From Actinomycetospora termitidis (lineage in GTDB: Bacteria; Actinomycetota; Actinomycetes; Mycobacteriales; Pseudonocardiaceae), in contig NZ_JASVWF010000002.1 of assembly GCF_030286555.1 (NCBI RefSeq), forward strand, positions 930,001 to 994,000: a stretch of DNA of 64,000 bases, in the 5' to 3' direction. Shown piece by piece: positions 8,071-16,150 of the stretch. The translations under genes were made by a program, and so were the position numbers. The notes below the pieces were generated by a model. That model was not told the origin of the DNA and ran no database searches. It saw only the letters and a program-made list of their open reading frames with translations. Position 1 is the stretch's first letter. Each line of letters opens with the position of its first letter.

Positions 8071-8940
8071 GGCGTAGCCCACCTCCAGCGCCTCGCCGAG
8101 CAGACCCAGGTCCGTCGATGTCCGGGAGACGGCCGGTGCGTCCGCGGGCGGGCGGAACTGCCGGACACGCTCGCCCAGGCCGTCGAGCACGGCCTCGGTG
8201 CGACCGGCCTCCGCGACGCGGTCCCGCCACGGCCCGAGCACCCCCGGCGCGTGCCGGCGCAGCCACCGCCGCACGATCAGGTCGACGACCCCCGGCGGTT
8301 CGGCCGGCACGTGCTCGGCGGCGTGGGTGCGCAGCACGACGAGGTGCGTGATCCCGGCCGCCAGGGCGGTGTGCACCGCGACGGGCTCGGCGAGTCCGCC
8401 GTCGACGAAGCGCCGTCCGCCCAGCGTCACGGGCGGCCCCGCGAGTACCGGCAGGGTCGAGCTCGCGCGCAGGGCCCGCGGCACGTCGACGGGCGAGGTC
8501 AGCAGCGGGCGCAGGTCGACCGACGCGCCGGTCGCCGCGTCGGTGGCCATCGGGTGGAACGGCCCGGCGAGCACGCGGTCGAACGGCATCGGGAACTCGT
8601 CGACGTACACGTGCTCGACGAGGTGCGCCAGGTCCACGACCGGGCCGCCCCGCACGAGCCGTCGAGGGTTGATCGTCTCGCGCATCACCGACCGGTCGAC
8701 CCACGGCGCCATCGCCTCGCGCGCCATCCCCGCGGTGAACCACGCCGCGTTCAGCGACCCCGCCGATACCCCGTAGACCGCGTCGAAGCAGTCACCGAAC
8801 CCCTGGTCCTCCAGCGCCGCCGCCATCCCGGCGGAGTACGTCGCCCGGCTCCCACCGCCCTCCACGACCAGCGCGACCCGCGACCCGTCGTCACGAACGC
8901 CGTCCCGACGACGGGTGAGGACGGTCAACGGGTCGGCCAT
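8035..8940 (-). CDS. Patatin-like phospholipase
   Basis: A 301-residue serine acyl hydrolase expected to act on phospholipids or other acyl lipids. The oxyanion hole is VEGGGSRATYSAG, the nucleophile elbow is YGVSAGS (Ser59) and the dyad Asp is in RFVDGGLAEP. No signal peptide is evident. The ATG at 8940 overlaps the end of the methyltransferase gene by 16 bases, so the two are probably translated as an operon. The C-terminus (VSTIPCPSTD) is encoded by the palindrome shared with the convergent regulator. Closest in layout to bacterial YjjU/RssA-type patatins; substrate unknown. Confidence 0.88.
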   Translation of the reverse strand: MADPLTVLTRRRDGVRDDGSRVALVVEGGGSRATYSAGMAAALEDQGFGDCFDAVYGVSAGSLNAAWFTAGMAREAMAPWVDRSVMRETINPRRLVRGGPVVDLAHLVEHVYVDEFPMPFDRVLAGPFHPMATDAATGASVDLRPLLTSPVDVPRALRASSTLPVLAGPPVTLGGRRFVDGGLAEPVAVHTALAAGITHLVVLRTHAAEHVPAEPPGVVDLIVRRWLRRHAPGVLGPWRDRVAEAGRTEAVLDGLGERVRQFRPPADAPAVSRTSTDLGLLGEALEVGYAQVSTIPCPSTD

Positions 8941-9668
8941 CGGCCCTCCACGGTCGTCGCGTCGTCGTCGGTGTGCACGGTGGCCGCCAACCCGACCGCG
9001 CGCACGGCGACGGCGAGTTCGGGCCCCTGGTGGGTGGCGCACTCAACGAGCAGGACGCCGGCCGGGGCGAGCCAGGCCGGCGCGAGCGCGGCGATCCGGC
9101 GGGCGACGTCGAGGCCGTCGGGTCCGCCGTCGAGGGTCGGGAGCGGCTCGTGCTCGCGGGCCTCCGGGGGCATGCCGGCGATCTCGGCGGTCGGCACGTA
9201 GGGCGGGGAGGCGAGCAGGACGTCGACGCGGCCGCGCAGGTCGGGGGGCAGGGGAGCGTCGAGGTCGCCCTCGTACACGTCGCCGGGGACGGTGCGGTGC
9301 GCGCACGCGACGGCGGCGGGGTCCCGGTCGACGGCGTGGAGCTCGATCGCCACCTCCGCGGCCACCGCCGCGCCGAGTGCCCCGGACCCGCAGCACAGGT
9401 CCACCACGACGGCGCCGGGCGCGGCCCGGGCCACCGCGAGGTCGACGAGGAGCCCGCTGCGGTGCCGGGGCACGAACACCCCCGGTGCGACGGCCACGCG
9501 AAGCCCGCGGAACGCCGCCCACCCGAGCACGTGCTCGAGCGGCTCCCCGGCGACGCGGCGGGCGACCGCCGCCTCGTCGGCGCCGGCTTCGCCGAGCAAC
9601 GACGCCTCCTCCTCGGCGAACACGCACCCGGCGGCACGGAGCCGGGCGACGAGGTCCGCGAGATCCAC
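8925..9668 (-). CDS. HemK-like protein N5-glutamine methyltransferase, putative
   Basis: An S-adenosylmethionine-dependent methyltransferase of 247 residues. The SAM loop is VVVDLCCGSGALG and the substrate-side motif is ASPPYVP, a variant of the NPPY motif of enzymes that methylate glutamine or other amide nitrogens. It is shorter than PrmC and lacks a full N-terminal helical domain, so it is probably one of the paralogues rather than the release-factor methylase itself. The GTG at 9668 is 6 bases from a TACGGT -10-like hexamer (9675-9680), which suggests a leaderless message. It overlaps the downstream patatin gene by 16 bases. Confidence 0.8.
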   Translation of the reverse strand: MDLADLVARLRAAGCVFAEEEASLLGEAGADEAAVARRVAGEPLEHVLGWAAFRGLRVAVAPGVFVPRHRSGLLVDLAVARAAPGAVVVDLCCGSGALGAAVAAEVAIELHAVDRDPAAVACAHRTVPGDVYEGDLDAPLPPDLRGRVDVLLASPPYVPTAEIAGMPPEAREHEPLPTLDGGPDGLDVARRIAALAPAWLAPAGVLLVECATHQGPELAVAVRAVGLAATVHTDDDATTVEGRWPTR

Positions 9669-9723
9669 GGACCCACCGTAGGGCGGGTGGTGGCCGGGCC
9701 CCGTCCGTGGTGGCATCTCCCCC

Positions 9724-10893
9724 GTGGCTCAGTACGGGGACTACCAGCTGGAGATCTACGGCGCGGGCCTCAAGGGGGTGCTCCCGCGGTGGCCGGTGGA
9801 CTTCCCGTCCCTGGAGGCCGCGGCGGCCGCGTCGCTGCCGGACTGGATCCTGAACTACGTGGCCGGGGGCGCCGGCGACGAGCGGACCCAGCGCGCGAAC
9901 GCCGAGGCCTTCGGCTGGTGGGGGATCGTGCCGCGGATGATGAACGGCGCGTACGAGCGCGACCTGTCGACCTCGATCTGCGGGGTCGACCTGCCGTCGC
10001 CGCTGTTCTGCGCCCCGGTCGGCGTCATCGGCATCTGCTCGCAGGACTTCCACGGCGACCTCGCCGTCGCCCGGGCCTGCGCGCGCACCGGGGTGCCGAT
10101 GGTGATGTCGACGCTCACCCAGGACCCGATGGAGGACGTCGCCGCGGCGCTCGGCGACACCCCGGGCTTCTTCCAGCTCTACACGCCGAAGGACCGGGAC
10201 GTGGCGGTCTCGCTGATCCAGCGGGCCGAGAAGGCCGGCTTCCGCGGCATCGTCGTCACCCTGGACACGTGGGTCACCGGCTGGCGCCCGCGGGACCTCA
10301 ACACCGCGAACTTCCCGCAGCTGCGCGGGCACTGCCTCGCCAACTACTTCTCCGACCCGGCGTTCCGGGCCCTCCTCGACGTGCCGCCGGAGGAGGACCC
10401 GCGCGCCGCGATCGGGCTGTGGTCGCGGCTGTTCGGCTACAGCCTCGGCTGGGACGACCTGACGTGGATGCGCGAGGCCACCGACCTGCCGATCCTGCTC
10501 AAGGGCATCAGCCATCCCGACGACGCCCGGCGCGCGGTCGAGCTCGGGGTCGACGGCCTCTACTGCTCGAACCACGGCGGGCGGCAGGCCAACGGCGGGC
10601 TGCCCGCGCTGTCGACGCTGCCGGACGTGGTCGCTGCCGCCGGTGAGGTCCCGGTCCTGTTCGACTCGGGGGTCCGCAGCGGGGCCGACGTCGCGAAGGC
10701 GCTGGCGCTGGGCGCGACCGCCGTCGGCCTCGGCCGGCCCTACGCCTACGCCCTGGCCCTCGGCGGCGAGGACGGCGTGGTGCACCACCTGCGCTCGGTG
10801 CTCGCCGAGACCGACCTCGTGATGGCGGTCGACGGCTACCCGACGCTGGCCGACCTGCGCGTGGAGGGTGCCATCAAGGTGCTCCGCAGGTGA
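9724..10893 (+). CDS. FMN-dependent alpha-hydroxy-acid oxidising enzyme, lactate 2-monooxygenase type
   Basis: A 389-residue flavoenzyme of the lactate oxidase/glycolate oxidase fold. The length and the N-terminus (AQYGDYQLEIYGAGLKGV) resemble mycobacterial lactate 2-monooxygenase, which converts lactate to acetate, CO2 and water. FMN and active-site features are APVGVIGIC, TLDTWVTGWRPRDL, LLKGISHPDDA (Lys) and YCSNHGGRQ (catalytic His and Arg). The GTG at 9724 was chosen to match that N-terminus; no strong ribosome site is visible. The stop codon is the first part of the palindrome at 10887-10932. L-lactate is the likely but unproven substrate. Confidence 0.85.
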   Translation: MAQYGDYQLEIYGAGLKGVLPRWPVDFPSLEAAAAASLPDWILNYVAGGAGDERTQRANAEAFGWWGIVPRMMNGAYERDLSTSICGVDLPSPLFCAPVGVIGICSQDFHGDLAVARACARTGVPMVMSTLTQDPMEDVAAALGDTPGFFQLYTPKDRDVAVSLIQRAEKAGFRGIVVTLDTWVTGWRPRDLNTANFPQLRGHCLANYFSDPAFRALLDVPPEEDPRAAIGLWSRLFGYSLGWDDLTWMREATDLPILLKGISHPDDARRAVELGVDGLYCSNHGGRQANGGLPALSTLPDVVAAAGEVPVLFDSGVRSGADVAKALALGATAVGLGRPYAYALALGGEDGVVHHLRSVLAETDLVMAVDGYPTLADLRVEGAIKVLRR

Positions 10894-10932
10894 GCACTTC
10901 TTGTCGCCATGGCGACAACAAGTGCTCACCTG
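10887..10932. repeat. 46-base palindrome, same outer arm as the 8.0 kb element
   Basis: Bases 10887-10909 and 10910-10932 are reverse complements with one mismatch (10900/10919). It starts with CAGGTGAGCACT, as at 8025, and holds the stop of the upstream gene (TGA at 10891-10893). It lies between convergent genes and probably works as a bidirectional terminator; the shared arm points to a repeat family. Confidence 0.8.
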
Positions 10933-10940
10933 AGCGGAGC

Positions 10941-11387
10941 TCACACCGCGTGCTTCTCCACCACGGCGCCGAGGCGGGGGAGGGCCTCGATGACGTTCTC
11001 CTGCGCCTTGCCGCGCAGCTTCGAGTAGACCGACGTGATGGCGGCCCGGTTCGACTTCTCCGCGCGCCGGTCGGTGACCGAGAGCAGGGCCTCCGACACC
11101 GGCTGCGGGTGGGCGGCCAGGTAGGCGCCGAAGTCGCCGGTCGGGGAGGCGTTGTAGGCGGTCCAGTGCGGCTCGAGCGCCTCGACGAACTCGTCCAGCA
11201 GCGTGTCGATGACGCCCCAGATGATGCCCGGCTTGATCTTCTTGACGGCGGCGTACCCGGTCTTGATCACACCGCCGGAGAGGCCGCTCTTGTCCTTGAC
11301 CTCGTCGTCGACGAGCGTCTCCAGGTCGGTGACGACGAATCCGCGCTTGTCGGAGTCGAGCAGGGCTGCCTTCAGGGTGACGGCCAC
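10941..11387 (-). CDS. Conserved hypothetical protein, DUF6918-like
   Basis: A 148-residue soluble protein of unknown function. The segment VDDEVKDKSGLSGGVIKTGYAAVKKIKPGI (split here only for reading) resembles an actinobacterial family that I know as DUF6918. No signal peptide, membrane segment or catalytic motif is seen; the composition is helical with many Lys and Asp residues. The GTG at 11387 follows an AAGGACACC ribosome site. It ends 8 bases from the palindrome that separates it from the lactate monooxygenase gene. It stands alone as a transcription unit. Confidence 0.7.
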   Translation of the reverse strand: MAVTLKAALLDSDKRGFVVTDLETLVDDEVKDKSGLSGGVIKTGYAAVKKIKPGIIWGVIDTLLDEFVEALEPHWTAYNASPTGDFGAYLAAHPQPVSEALLSVTDRRAEKSNRAAITSVYSKLRGKAQENVIEALPRLGAVVEKHAV

Positions 11388-11489
11388 GCGAGGTGTCCTT
11401 CCACGGGGGAGCAGGGCCGCGAAGGACCGTACGACACCCGTTCGAGCGCCCTTCGAACACCCCGGCGTCCGAATGACACCGGTGTGGTT

Positions 11490-12644
11490 CTAGTCGTCGT
11501 GGTCGCCGATGAATTCGAGGAACACCGGCCAGGTGTGGGTCTTCGCGCGGCGCCCGGTCAGCACCCCGAGGTGGCCGCCGGGCTCGACGTCGAAGCGCAG
11601 GTCCGCGGAGTTCGACAGCAGGTCGACGCCCGTGCGCACGCTGTCCACCGGGGCGATCCCGTCGTCGGCCCCCGCGATGAGCAGGATCGGGTCGGTGACG
11701 TCGCCCAGGTGCACCGGCCGGCCGCCGATGTGGACGGCGTCGCGCGCGATCTCGTTGCCCCGGATCACGTGGTGGAAGACCTGGCCGAAGGCCCGCCCCG
11801 GGTAGGCGACCATGTTGTTCATCAGCACGTCGACCGCCTCCATCTGCTCGAGGAGCTCGCGGTCGTCGAGGTGGGTCAGGACGGTGACCGGCTTGGTGAT
11901 GTAGCGGTCCGCGCTGACCAGCTGGAACGCGGCGCGCACGGCGGGCGCCGGGAAGCCGCCGAGCACGCGGTACGCGGTGGTGAAGATGGCGCCGCCGGTG
12001 TACTCGGCGATGGAGCGGAACGGCGCCACGATCGGGACCTCGTCGACGTCGACCGGCGCCGCGAACGCCGTGCCCGACGCGACCGGCAGGTCGTGCGCGG
12101 CCAGGGTCAGCAGGACGAACAGCCCGCCGAGACTCCAGCCGGCCAGGTGCAGGTCGCCCGCGTCCGCGTCGTCGGCGTGGGCGGCCTCGACCGCGGCGGG
12201 CAGGACGTCGTCGACCCAGGTCTCCAGACCCCGTCGTCGCCCCCGCCAGAAGGCGGCGTCGTAGGTGACGATGTAGACCGACCGGCCGTGTGACAGCAGG
12301 AACTCGACCAGACTGTTGCCCCGCCGCAGGTCGAAGGCCAGGTCCGGCGCCCCGAGCGGCGGGACGAGCAGGACCGGGTTCCCGACGGTGCCCGTGACCG
12401 GTCCGTCCGCCAGCGGTGCGTACCGGTGCAGGGTCCAGCCGCGACCGCCGGTCAGCGCGGTGCGCGGGTGCCGGGTCGTGTCGGCCAGGTGGCCGTTCCG
12501 GACGCGGTCCCAGACGTTCGTGGCCGCCGACGACACCCGCCCGAGCGCCGCCCCGGCTTCGTGCAGCGCGGCGTCGAGCACCGTCGGGGTGTGCTCGGGA
12601 CGGTCGGGGTCGCCGGATCTCGCAGGCGTCGGTGCGCTGGACAC
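11490..12644 (-). CDS. Alpha/beta hydrolase resembling polyhydroxyalkanoate synthase, with Ser nucleophile
   Basis: A 384-residue protein with a PhaC-like core: NPVLLVPPLGAP, FLLSHGRSVYIVTYDAAFW and a lipase box GWSLGG. True PHA synthases use Cys in this box. Here it is Ser, so an esterase or acyltransferase role is more likely than polymerisation. The acid and base are in AGADDGIAP and PGGHLGVL. The N-terminal 80 residues are charged and probably loosely structured. The GTG at 12644 lies 6 bases from a TACGAT -10-like hexamer (12651-12656), which suggests a leaderless start. No phasin or beta-ketothiolase gene is nearby. The 289 bases up to the next gene hold only a divergent promoter region as far as I can see. 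Confidence 0.8.
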   Translation of the reverse strand: MSSAPTPARSGDPDRPEHTPTVLDAALHEAGAALGRVSSAATNVWDRVRNGHLADTTRHPRTALTGGRGWTLHRYAPLADGPVTGTVGNPVLLVPPLGAPDLAFDLRRGNSLVEFLLSHGRSVYIVTYDAAFWRGRRRGLETWVDDVLPAAVEAAHADDADAGDLHLAGWSLGGLFVLLTLAAHDLPVASGTAFAAPVDVDEVPIVAPFRSIAEYTGGAIFTTAYRVLGGFPAPAVRAAFQLVSADRYITKPVTVLTHLDDRELLEQMEAVDVLMNNMVAYPGRAFGQVFHHVIRGNEIARDAVHIGGRPVHLGDVTDPILLIAGADDGIAPVDSVRTGVDLLSNSADLRFDVEPGGHLGVLTGRRAKTHTWPVFLEFIGDHDD

Positions 12645-12933
12645 GGCGAGATCGTAGGGCCGATCGGGGGAGGGTGAGCGGTCGGACGTTCACCGCGGTC
12701 TCACGGAGTGACGCGACGAGCGGTCGGTCGTCCGCGGTCGGACGTCATTCGGCCAGGTTGACGCTGCGTCACTCCCGACTCCGTGCAGTGACAGCGATGG
12801 CCCACACGGCCGTGTGACATCCCGCCTGATCGTCAGACAGACGACTACACCGTCCGTCCGTTTGACTGGTCACACGGCGCTCGGACCAGGGACGACATCC
12901 GAATGCGCAACAGACCGACGGGAGGACGCAGCG

Positions 12934-13740
12934 GTGGAGTGGAGCACGGTGTCGGGGCCGGCGGTGCCGCTGTTCGCGACCGACGTCCCCTCGCCCGGCC
13001 ACGGCGAGCCGACCTCGCCGGAGGACACGCACGCCCGACGGCGCCGGATCGCCGTCGCGGGCGTGTCGCTCATGGGTGCCGCCGCCGTGAGCACCGCGGT
13101 GTTCCAGACCGTCACCGGGACCTCCACCTCGCTCGCGATGACGAGCGAGCTCGGCGCCTTCTTCGGGACGACGTCCACGCCGACCCCGCAGGGTCCGATG
13201 GCCGCACCGATCGCGCCCGCGGCGCCCGTCATCACCGACCTGGGTCTCCCCGCGCCGGGCACGTCCGCGACGTCCCCGACGCCGACGCAGGTCGACCTCG
13301 CCGCCGCCCGGGGCCCGCTCGCCGGCCCGGGGGACCTGGGTTCGCGGTCCTCGGCCGCGGCTCCCGCGGCGGCACCGGGTGGGTCGGGCGGCTCGGGACC
13401 GGCCCCGGCCTCGCCGGGTGGCACCGGGTCGTCGTCGTCGCCGACCCGACCGTCGTCGACCCGCCCGTCGTCGAGCACCCCGCCCCCGAGCAGCTCGACC
13501 ACCCCGCCGGGCTCGACGACGTCCACGCCGCCGAACACGACCACCCCGCCGAAGTCGACGACGTCCGCGCCGAAGCCATCGAGCAGCGCGCCGAAGCCGT
13601 CGAGCGCCCCGTCGTCGTCGAGCAGTCCGTCGTCGAGCAGCTCGTCGTCCTCGAGCAGCCCGTCCTCGTCGAGTTCGCCGTCCTCCGGGTCGTCGAGCCC
13701 CTCGTCGTCGCAGTCCTCCGACGGAGGGTCGCAGGACTGA
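12934..13740 (+). CDS. Membrane-anchored protein with long Ser/Pro/Thr-rich tail, unknown function
   Basis: A 268-residue protein of unknown function. Residues 35-38 are Arg-Arg-Arg-Arg, followed by one hydrophobic segment (about 39-60), which suggests a cytoplasmic N-terminus and an exported tail. From about residue 150 the sequence is almost only Ser, Pro, Thr, Gly and Ala, ending in long Ser runs, like a wall-spanning stalk. The GTG at 12934 was chosen because GGAGGA lies 7 bases upstream; longer in-frame extensions lack one. The opposite strand is also open over this stretch because of the TCG/GTC codon pattern. The hydrophobic anchor and ribosome site favour the plus strand. It could be O-glycosylated; that is inference. 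Confidence 0.6.
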   Translation: MEWSTVSGPAVPLFATDVPSPGHGEPTSPEDTHARRRRIAVAGVSLMGAAAVSTAVFQTVTGTSTSLAMTSELGAFFGTTSTPTPQGPMAAPIAPAAPVITDLGLPAPGTSATSPTPTQVDLAAARGPLAGPGDLGSRSSAAAPAAAPGGSGGSGPAPASPGGTGSSSSPTRPSSTRPSSSTPPPSSSTTPPGSTTSTPPNTTTPPKSTTSAPKPSSSAPKPSSAPSSSSSPSSSSSSSSSSPSSSSSPSSGSSSPSSSQSSDGGSQD

Positions 13741-13754
13741 TCCCGCCGGCCGTC

Positions 13755-13814
13755 CGCGAGAGGTACGTGAGGCACCTCCGGAGGCCGCGGACGGTGCGTG
13801 GTGTGCCTCTCGCG
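13755..13814. repeat. Imperfect palindrome, module-II type dispersed repeat
   Basis: The outer arms CGCGAGAGG (13755-13763) and CCTCTCGCG (13806-13814) are perfect; inside are GGCACC and GGTGTGCC. The right half GGTGCGTGGTGTGCC is nearly the same as sequences at about 59275 and 59607. It lies 15 bases after the Ser-rich gene and may be its terminator. Confidence 0.6.
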
Positions 13815-14020
13815 TCGTCGGGGTCGGCCCGGGTCGACCGACGATGACGGAACCCTGGCTCTGGACGCGCGAAGGGCGCCATCCACCGGACGGCCGCCGG
13901 CGCCCCCGACGGCATCGCGTGTTTCGTGCCGGTTCGCCGGGTCGGGATCGGTGCGTCGTGCAAGGATGCCGCCTCACGGCGGGGTCCGCGGCGGGCCGCG
14001 CACCGAGGTGGGACGGGATC

Positions 14021-14677
14021 ATGAGCGAGTCGAACCGCGAACCGCAGGACGGCGACCCGTTCGCGCGACCGCAGGGTGAGCAGGCCGGGTCGGGCAGCGG
14101 CGCGGATGCCGGCTATCCACCGCCCACCGCCTACTCCGGGCCGAGCTCGCAGCCGACCGCGGCGCCGTCGGACCACGGCACGGGGGACCAGGGACCGGGC
14201 TACGGGCAGCAGCAGTACGGCCAGCAGCAGAGCTACGGCCAGCAGTACGGCCAACAGCCGGGCTACGGCCAACCCTACGGCCAGCAGCAGTACGGCCAGA
14301 CCGGCTCCGGTGAGCCGGGGTACGGGCCGCCGGCGCCGGGTTCGGGCAGCTTCGGGGCCCCGGCCTACGGCCAGCAGCCCGGCGCGTACCCGCAGCCCTA
14401 CGGCTACCCCGCCGGCGGCGTGGCGCCCACGAACGGGCTGGCGATCGCCTCGCTGGTGCTCTCGCTGCTGTCGTTCTTCTTCGGCATCACCGCGGTCGGC
14501 GGCGTCATCTGCGGGCACATCGCCCGCCGGCAGATCCGCGAGCGGGGCGAGAACGGGGACGGGCTCGCGCTGGCCGGGTTGATCATCGGCTACATCTTCA
14601 TCGGCCTGTTCGTGCTCGCCGTCGTGTTCTTCATCGTCTTCGGGCTGATCATCGCGGGCGCCAGCTCCACCTACTGA
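14021..14677 (+). CDS. DUF4190-type membrane protein with Gly/Tyr/Gln-rich N-terminus
   Basis: A 218-residue membrane protein of unknown function. Residues ~60-125 are a low-complexity tract of YGQQ/GYGQ repeats. The last ~80 residues are the small DUF4190-like domain: a first transmembrane segment ([21 protein letters not shown]), the conserved [10 protein letters not shown] loop, then [15 protein letters not shown] and a final hydrophobic helix. The ATG at 14021 opens [12 protein letters not shown], as often seen in this family. Actinobacteria have many such proteins with Pro/Gly/Gln-rich cytoplasmic tails; their role is not known. A strong terminator follows. Confidence 0.8.
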   Translation: MSESNREPQDGDPFARPQGEQAGSGSGADAGYPPPTAYSGPSSQPTAAPSDHGTGDQGPGYGQQQYGQQQSYGQQYGQQPGYGQPYGQQQYGQTGSGEPGYGPPAPGSGSFGAPAYGQQPGAYPQPYGYPAGGVAPTNGLAIASLVLSLLSFFFGITAVGGVICGHIARRQIRERGENGDGLALAGLIIGYIFIGLFVLAVVFFIVFGLIIAGASSTY

Positions 14678-14687
14678 CACGAACGAC

Positions 14688-14721
14688 GACGCCCCCGGCT
14701 CCACACGGAGCCGGGGGCGTC
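14688..14721. terminator. Strong hairpin terminator
   Basis: The perfect 15-bp arms GACGCCCCCGGCTCC (14688-14702) and GGAGCCGGGGGCGTC (14707-14721) enclose a 4-base loop. They lie between the DUF4190 gene and a convergent small gene, so the terminator can serve both. Confidence 0.9.
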
Positions 14722-14735
14722 GGTCGGAGCAGGGG

Positions 14736-15017
14736 TCAGCGGCGCGGGCGGCGCAGGTTCTGGCGCTGCTCGGCGCGCAGCTGGTAGACGACCACCGGCA
14801 GCACGACGAGCGCCACGAACGGCAGGCCCACCATCGGCAGGGCGAACAGTCCGAGCAGCCCGAGCACCATCACGACCAGCGCCGTCACCGGCGAGGTCAC
14901 CACGGCACGCAGCTGCGCGAGATCGGGGAGGGCCCGCCCGGCGCCGTCCCGCTGGGCAGGGGCGACGGCGGCGATGCGGGGCAGGGTCGGGGTGCTGTGG
15001 GGAAAGGGCAGTGCCAT
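14736..15017 (-). CDS. Small two-helix membrane protein, unknown
   Basis: A 93-residue hypothetical protein. The N-terminal ~45 residues are Pro/Ala-rich. Two adjoining hydrophobic stretches (VTSPVTALVVMVLGLLGLFAL and GLPFVALVVLPVVVY) form a helical hairpin. The C-terminus is basic (QNLRRPRR). The ATG at 15017 is the most likely start; an AAGGACC sequence lies some distance upstream and more upstream frame is low-complexity. It shares its terminator with the convergent DUF4190 gene. I do not recognise the family. Confidence 0.5.
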   Translation of the reverse strand: MALPFPHSTPTLPRIAAVAPAQRDGAGRALPDLAQLRAVVTSPVTALVVMVLGLLGLFALPMVGLPFVALVVLPVVVYQLRAEQRQNLRRPRR

Positions 15018-15186
15018 CGGGAGCGCTGGGTCCTTCGAGATCGCGGGGCGGCGGAGAGTCCTGCACCCGGGCGTCGCTCGTGATCGATCGAGCCCGGCAT
15101 GCCAACAGACGTGGTACCCGGGCCAGCGTTGCTCCCGGGTCAGGTCTCGTTTCGGCAACGGCGCCTCCGCCCCCTAGGGTGCCGTC

Positions 15187-16110
15187 GTGACCGCCCTCGA
15201 CCCCGACGTGGCCGCCCTGCTCGAGCGCTGGTCCGACCGGCCCGCGATGTTCGCGGACACCGACACCGAGGAGGGCGTCGGCGCGGCCCGCGAGCGGTTC
15301 GCCACCCAGATGAGTGAGACGGTGCGTCCCGCGAGCGCCGCCCCGGAGGTCCGCGACGACGGGCCGGTGCCGGTCCGGGTGCACCGCCCCGCGGAGCGCA
15401 CGACCGCCGCCCTCGTCGTGCACGCCCACGGCGGCGGCTGGGTGCTCGGTGGCGGCGACGTCTACGACCCGGTCGCGCAGCGCCTCGCCGACGACACCGG
15501 TGCCGTCGTGGTCGCCGTCGACTACCGCCTCGCGCCCGAGCACCGGTTCCCCGCGCCGCTGCACGACGTCCTCGACGGCCTCGCCTGGGCGATCGACCAC
15601 GCGACCGAGTGGGACGCCGACCCGCGGCGGGTCGCCCTCGCCGGGGACTCCGCGGGCGCCAACCTCGTCGCCGGAGCCGCCCTCGCGCGCCGGGACCGGC
15701 GCGAACCCGTCGTCGGGACCCTGCTCGTCTACCCGCCGCCGGACTTCGAGGGCCGCTACGCGTCGGTCCGGGAGAACGGCGAGGGGTACTTCCTGACGGC
15801 GGGTGACGTCGTCGCCTGCTCGAAGCTCTACCTCGGCTCCGCGAACCCGAAGGGCGACATCCGGCTCTCGCCGCTGCGGGCCGAGCTCGCCGGGCTGGGC
15901 CCGACGATCGTCGCGACGGCCGGGTTCGACCCGCTGCGCGACGCCGGGGCCGCGTTCGCCGAGGCGTTGACCGCGGCCGGGGTGGACGCCCGACTCCGGG
16001 AGCACCCGACGCTCGTGCACGGTTTCCTCGGCTTCACCGGGGCCGTCCCGGCGGCCGACGACGCCGTCGCCGCCCTGCACCGGGAGTTCGCCGCGCTGCT
16101 CGCAGCGTGA
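15187..16110 (+). CDS. Alpha/beta hydrolase fold-3 esterase (hormone-sensitive lipase family)
   Basis: A 307-residue esterase/lipase, probably cytoplasmic, acting on short or medium acyl esters. Family IV motifs are clear: HGGGW (81-85) as oxyanion hole, GDSAGAN with Ser155 as nucleophile, FDPLRDAG for the Asp and HGFLGF for the His. YRLAPEHRFPAP is also typical. The GTG at 15187 lies 6 bases after a TAGGGT -10-like hexamer (15175-15180), so the message is probably leaderless. It is followed after 40 bases by the F420 reductase gene, which has its own ribosome site. Confidence 0.9.
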   Translation: MTALDPDVAALLERWSDRPAMFADTDTEEGVGAARERFATQMSETVRPASAAPEVRDDGPVPVRVHRPAERTTAALVVHAHGGGWVLGGGDVYDPVAQRLADDTGAVVVAVDYRLAPEHRFPAPLHDVLDGLAWAIDHATEWDADPRRVALAGDSAGANLVAGAALARRDRREPVVGTLLVYPPPDFEGRYASVRENGEGYFLTAGDVVACSKLYLGSANPKGDIRLSPLRAELAGLGPTIVATAGFDPLRDAGAAFAEALTAAGVDARLREHPTLVHGFLGFTGAVPAADDAVAALHREFAALLAA

Positions 16111-16150
16111 TAGGAAACAGTCCGATCTGACCGTTCGTGGAGGAGCATCC

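Noticed and set aside
12870..13886. Long open frame on the minus strand opposite the Ser-rich gene
   Set aside because: It arises from the Asp/Glu/Val codons antisense to TCG/TCC runs. The plus strand has a ribosome site, a hydrophobic anchor and a sensible start.
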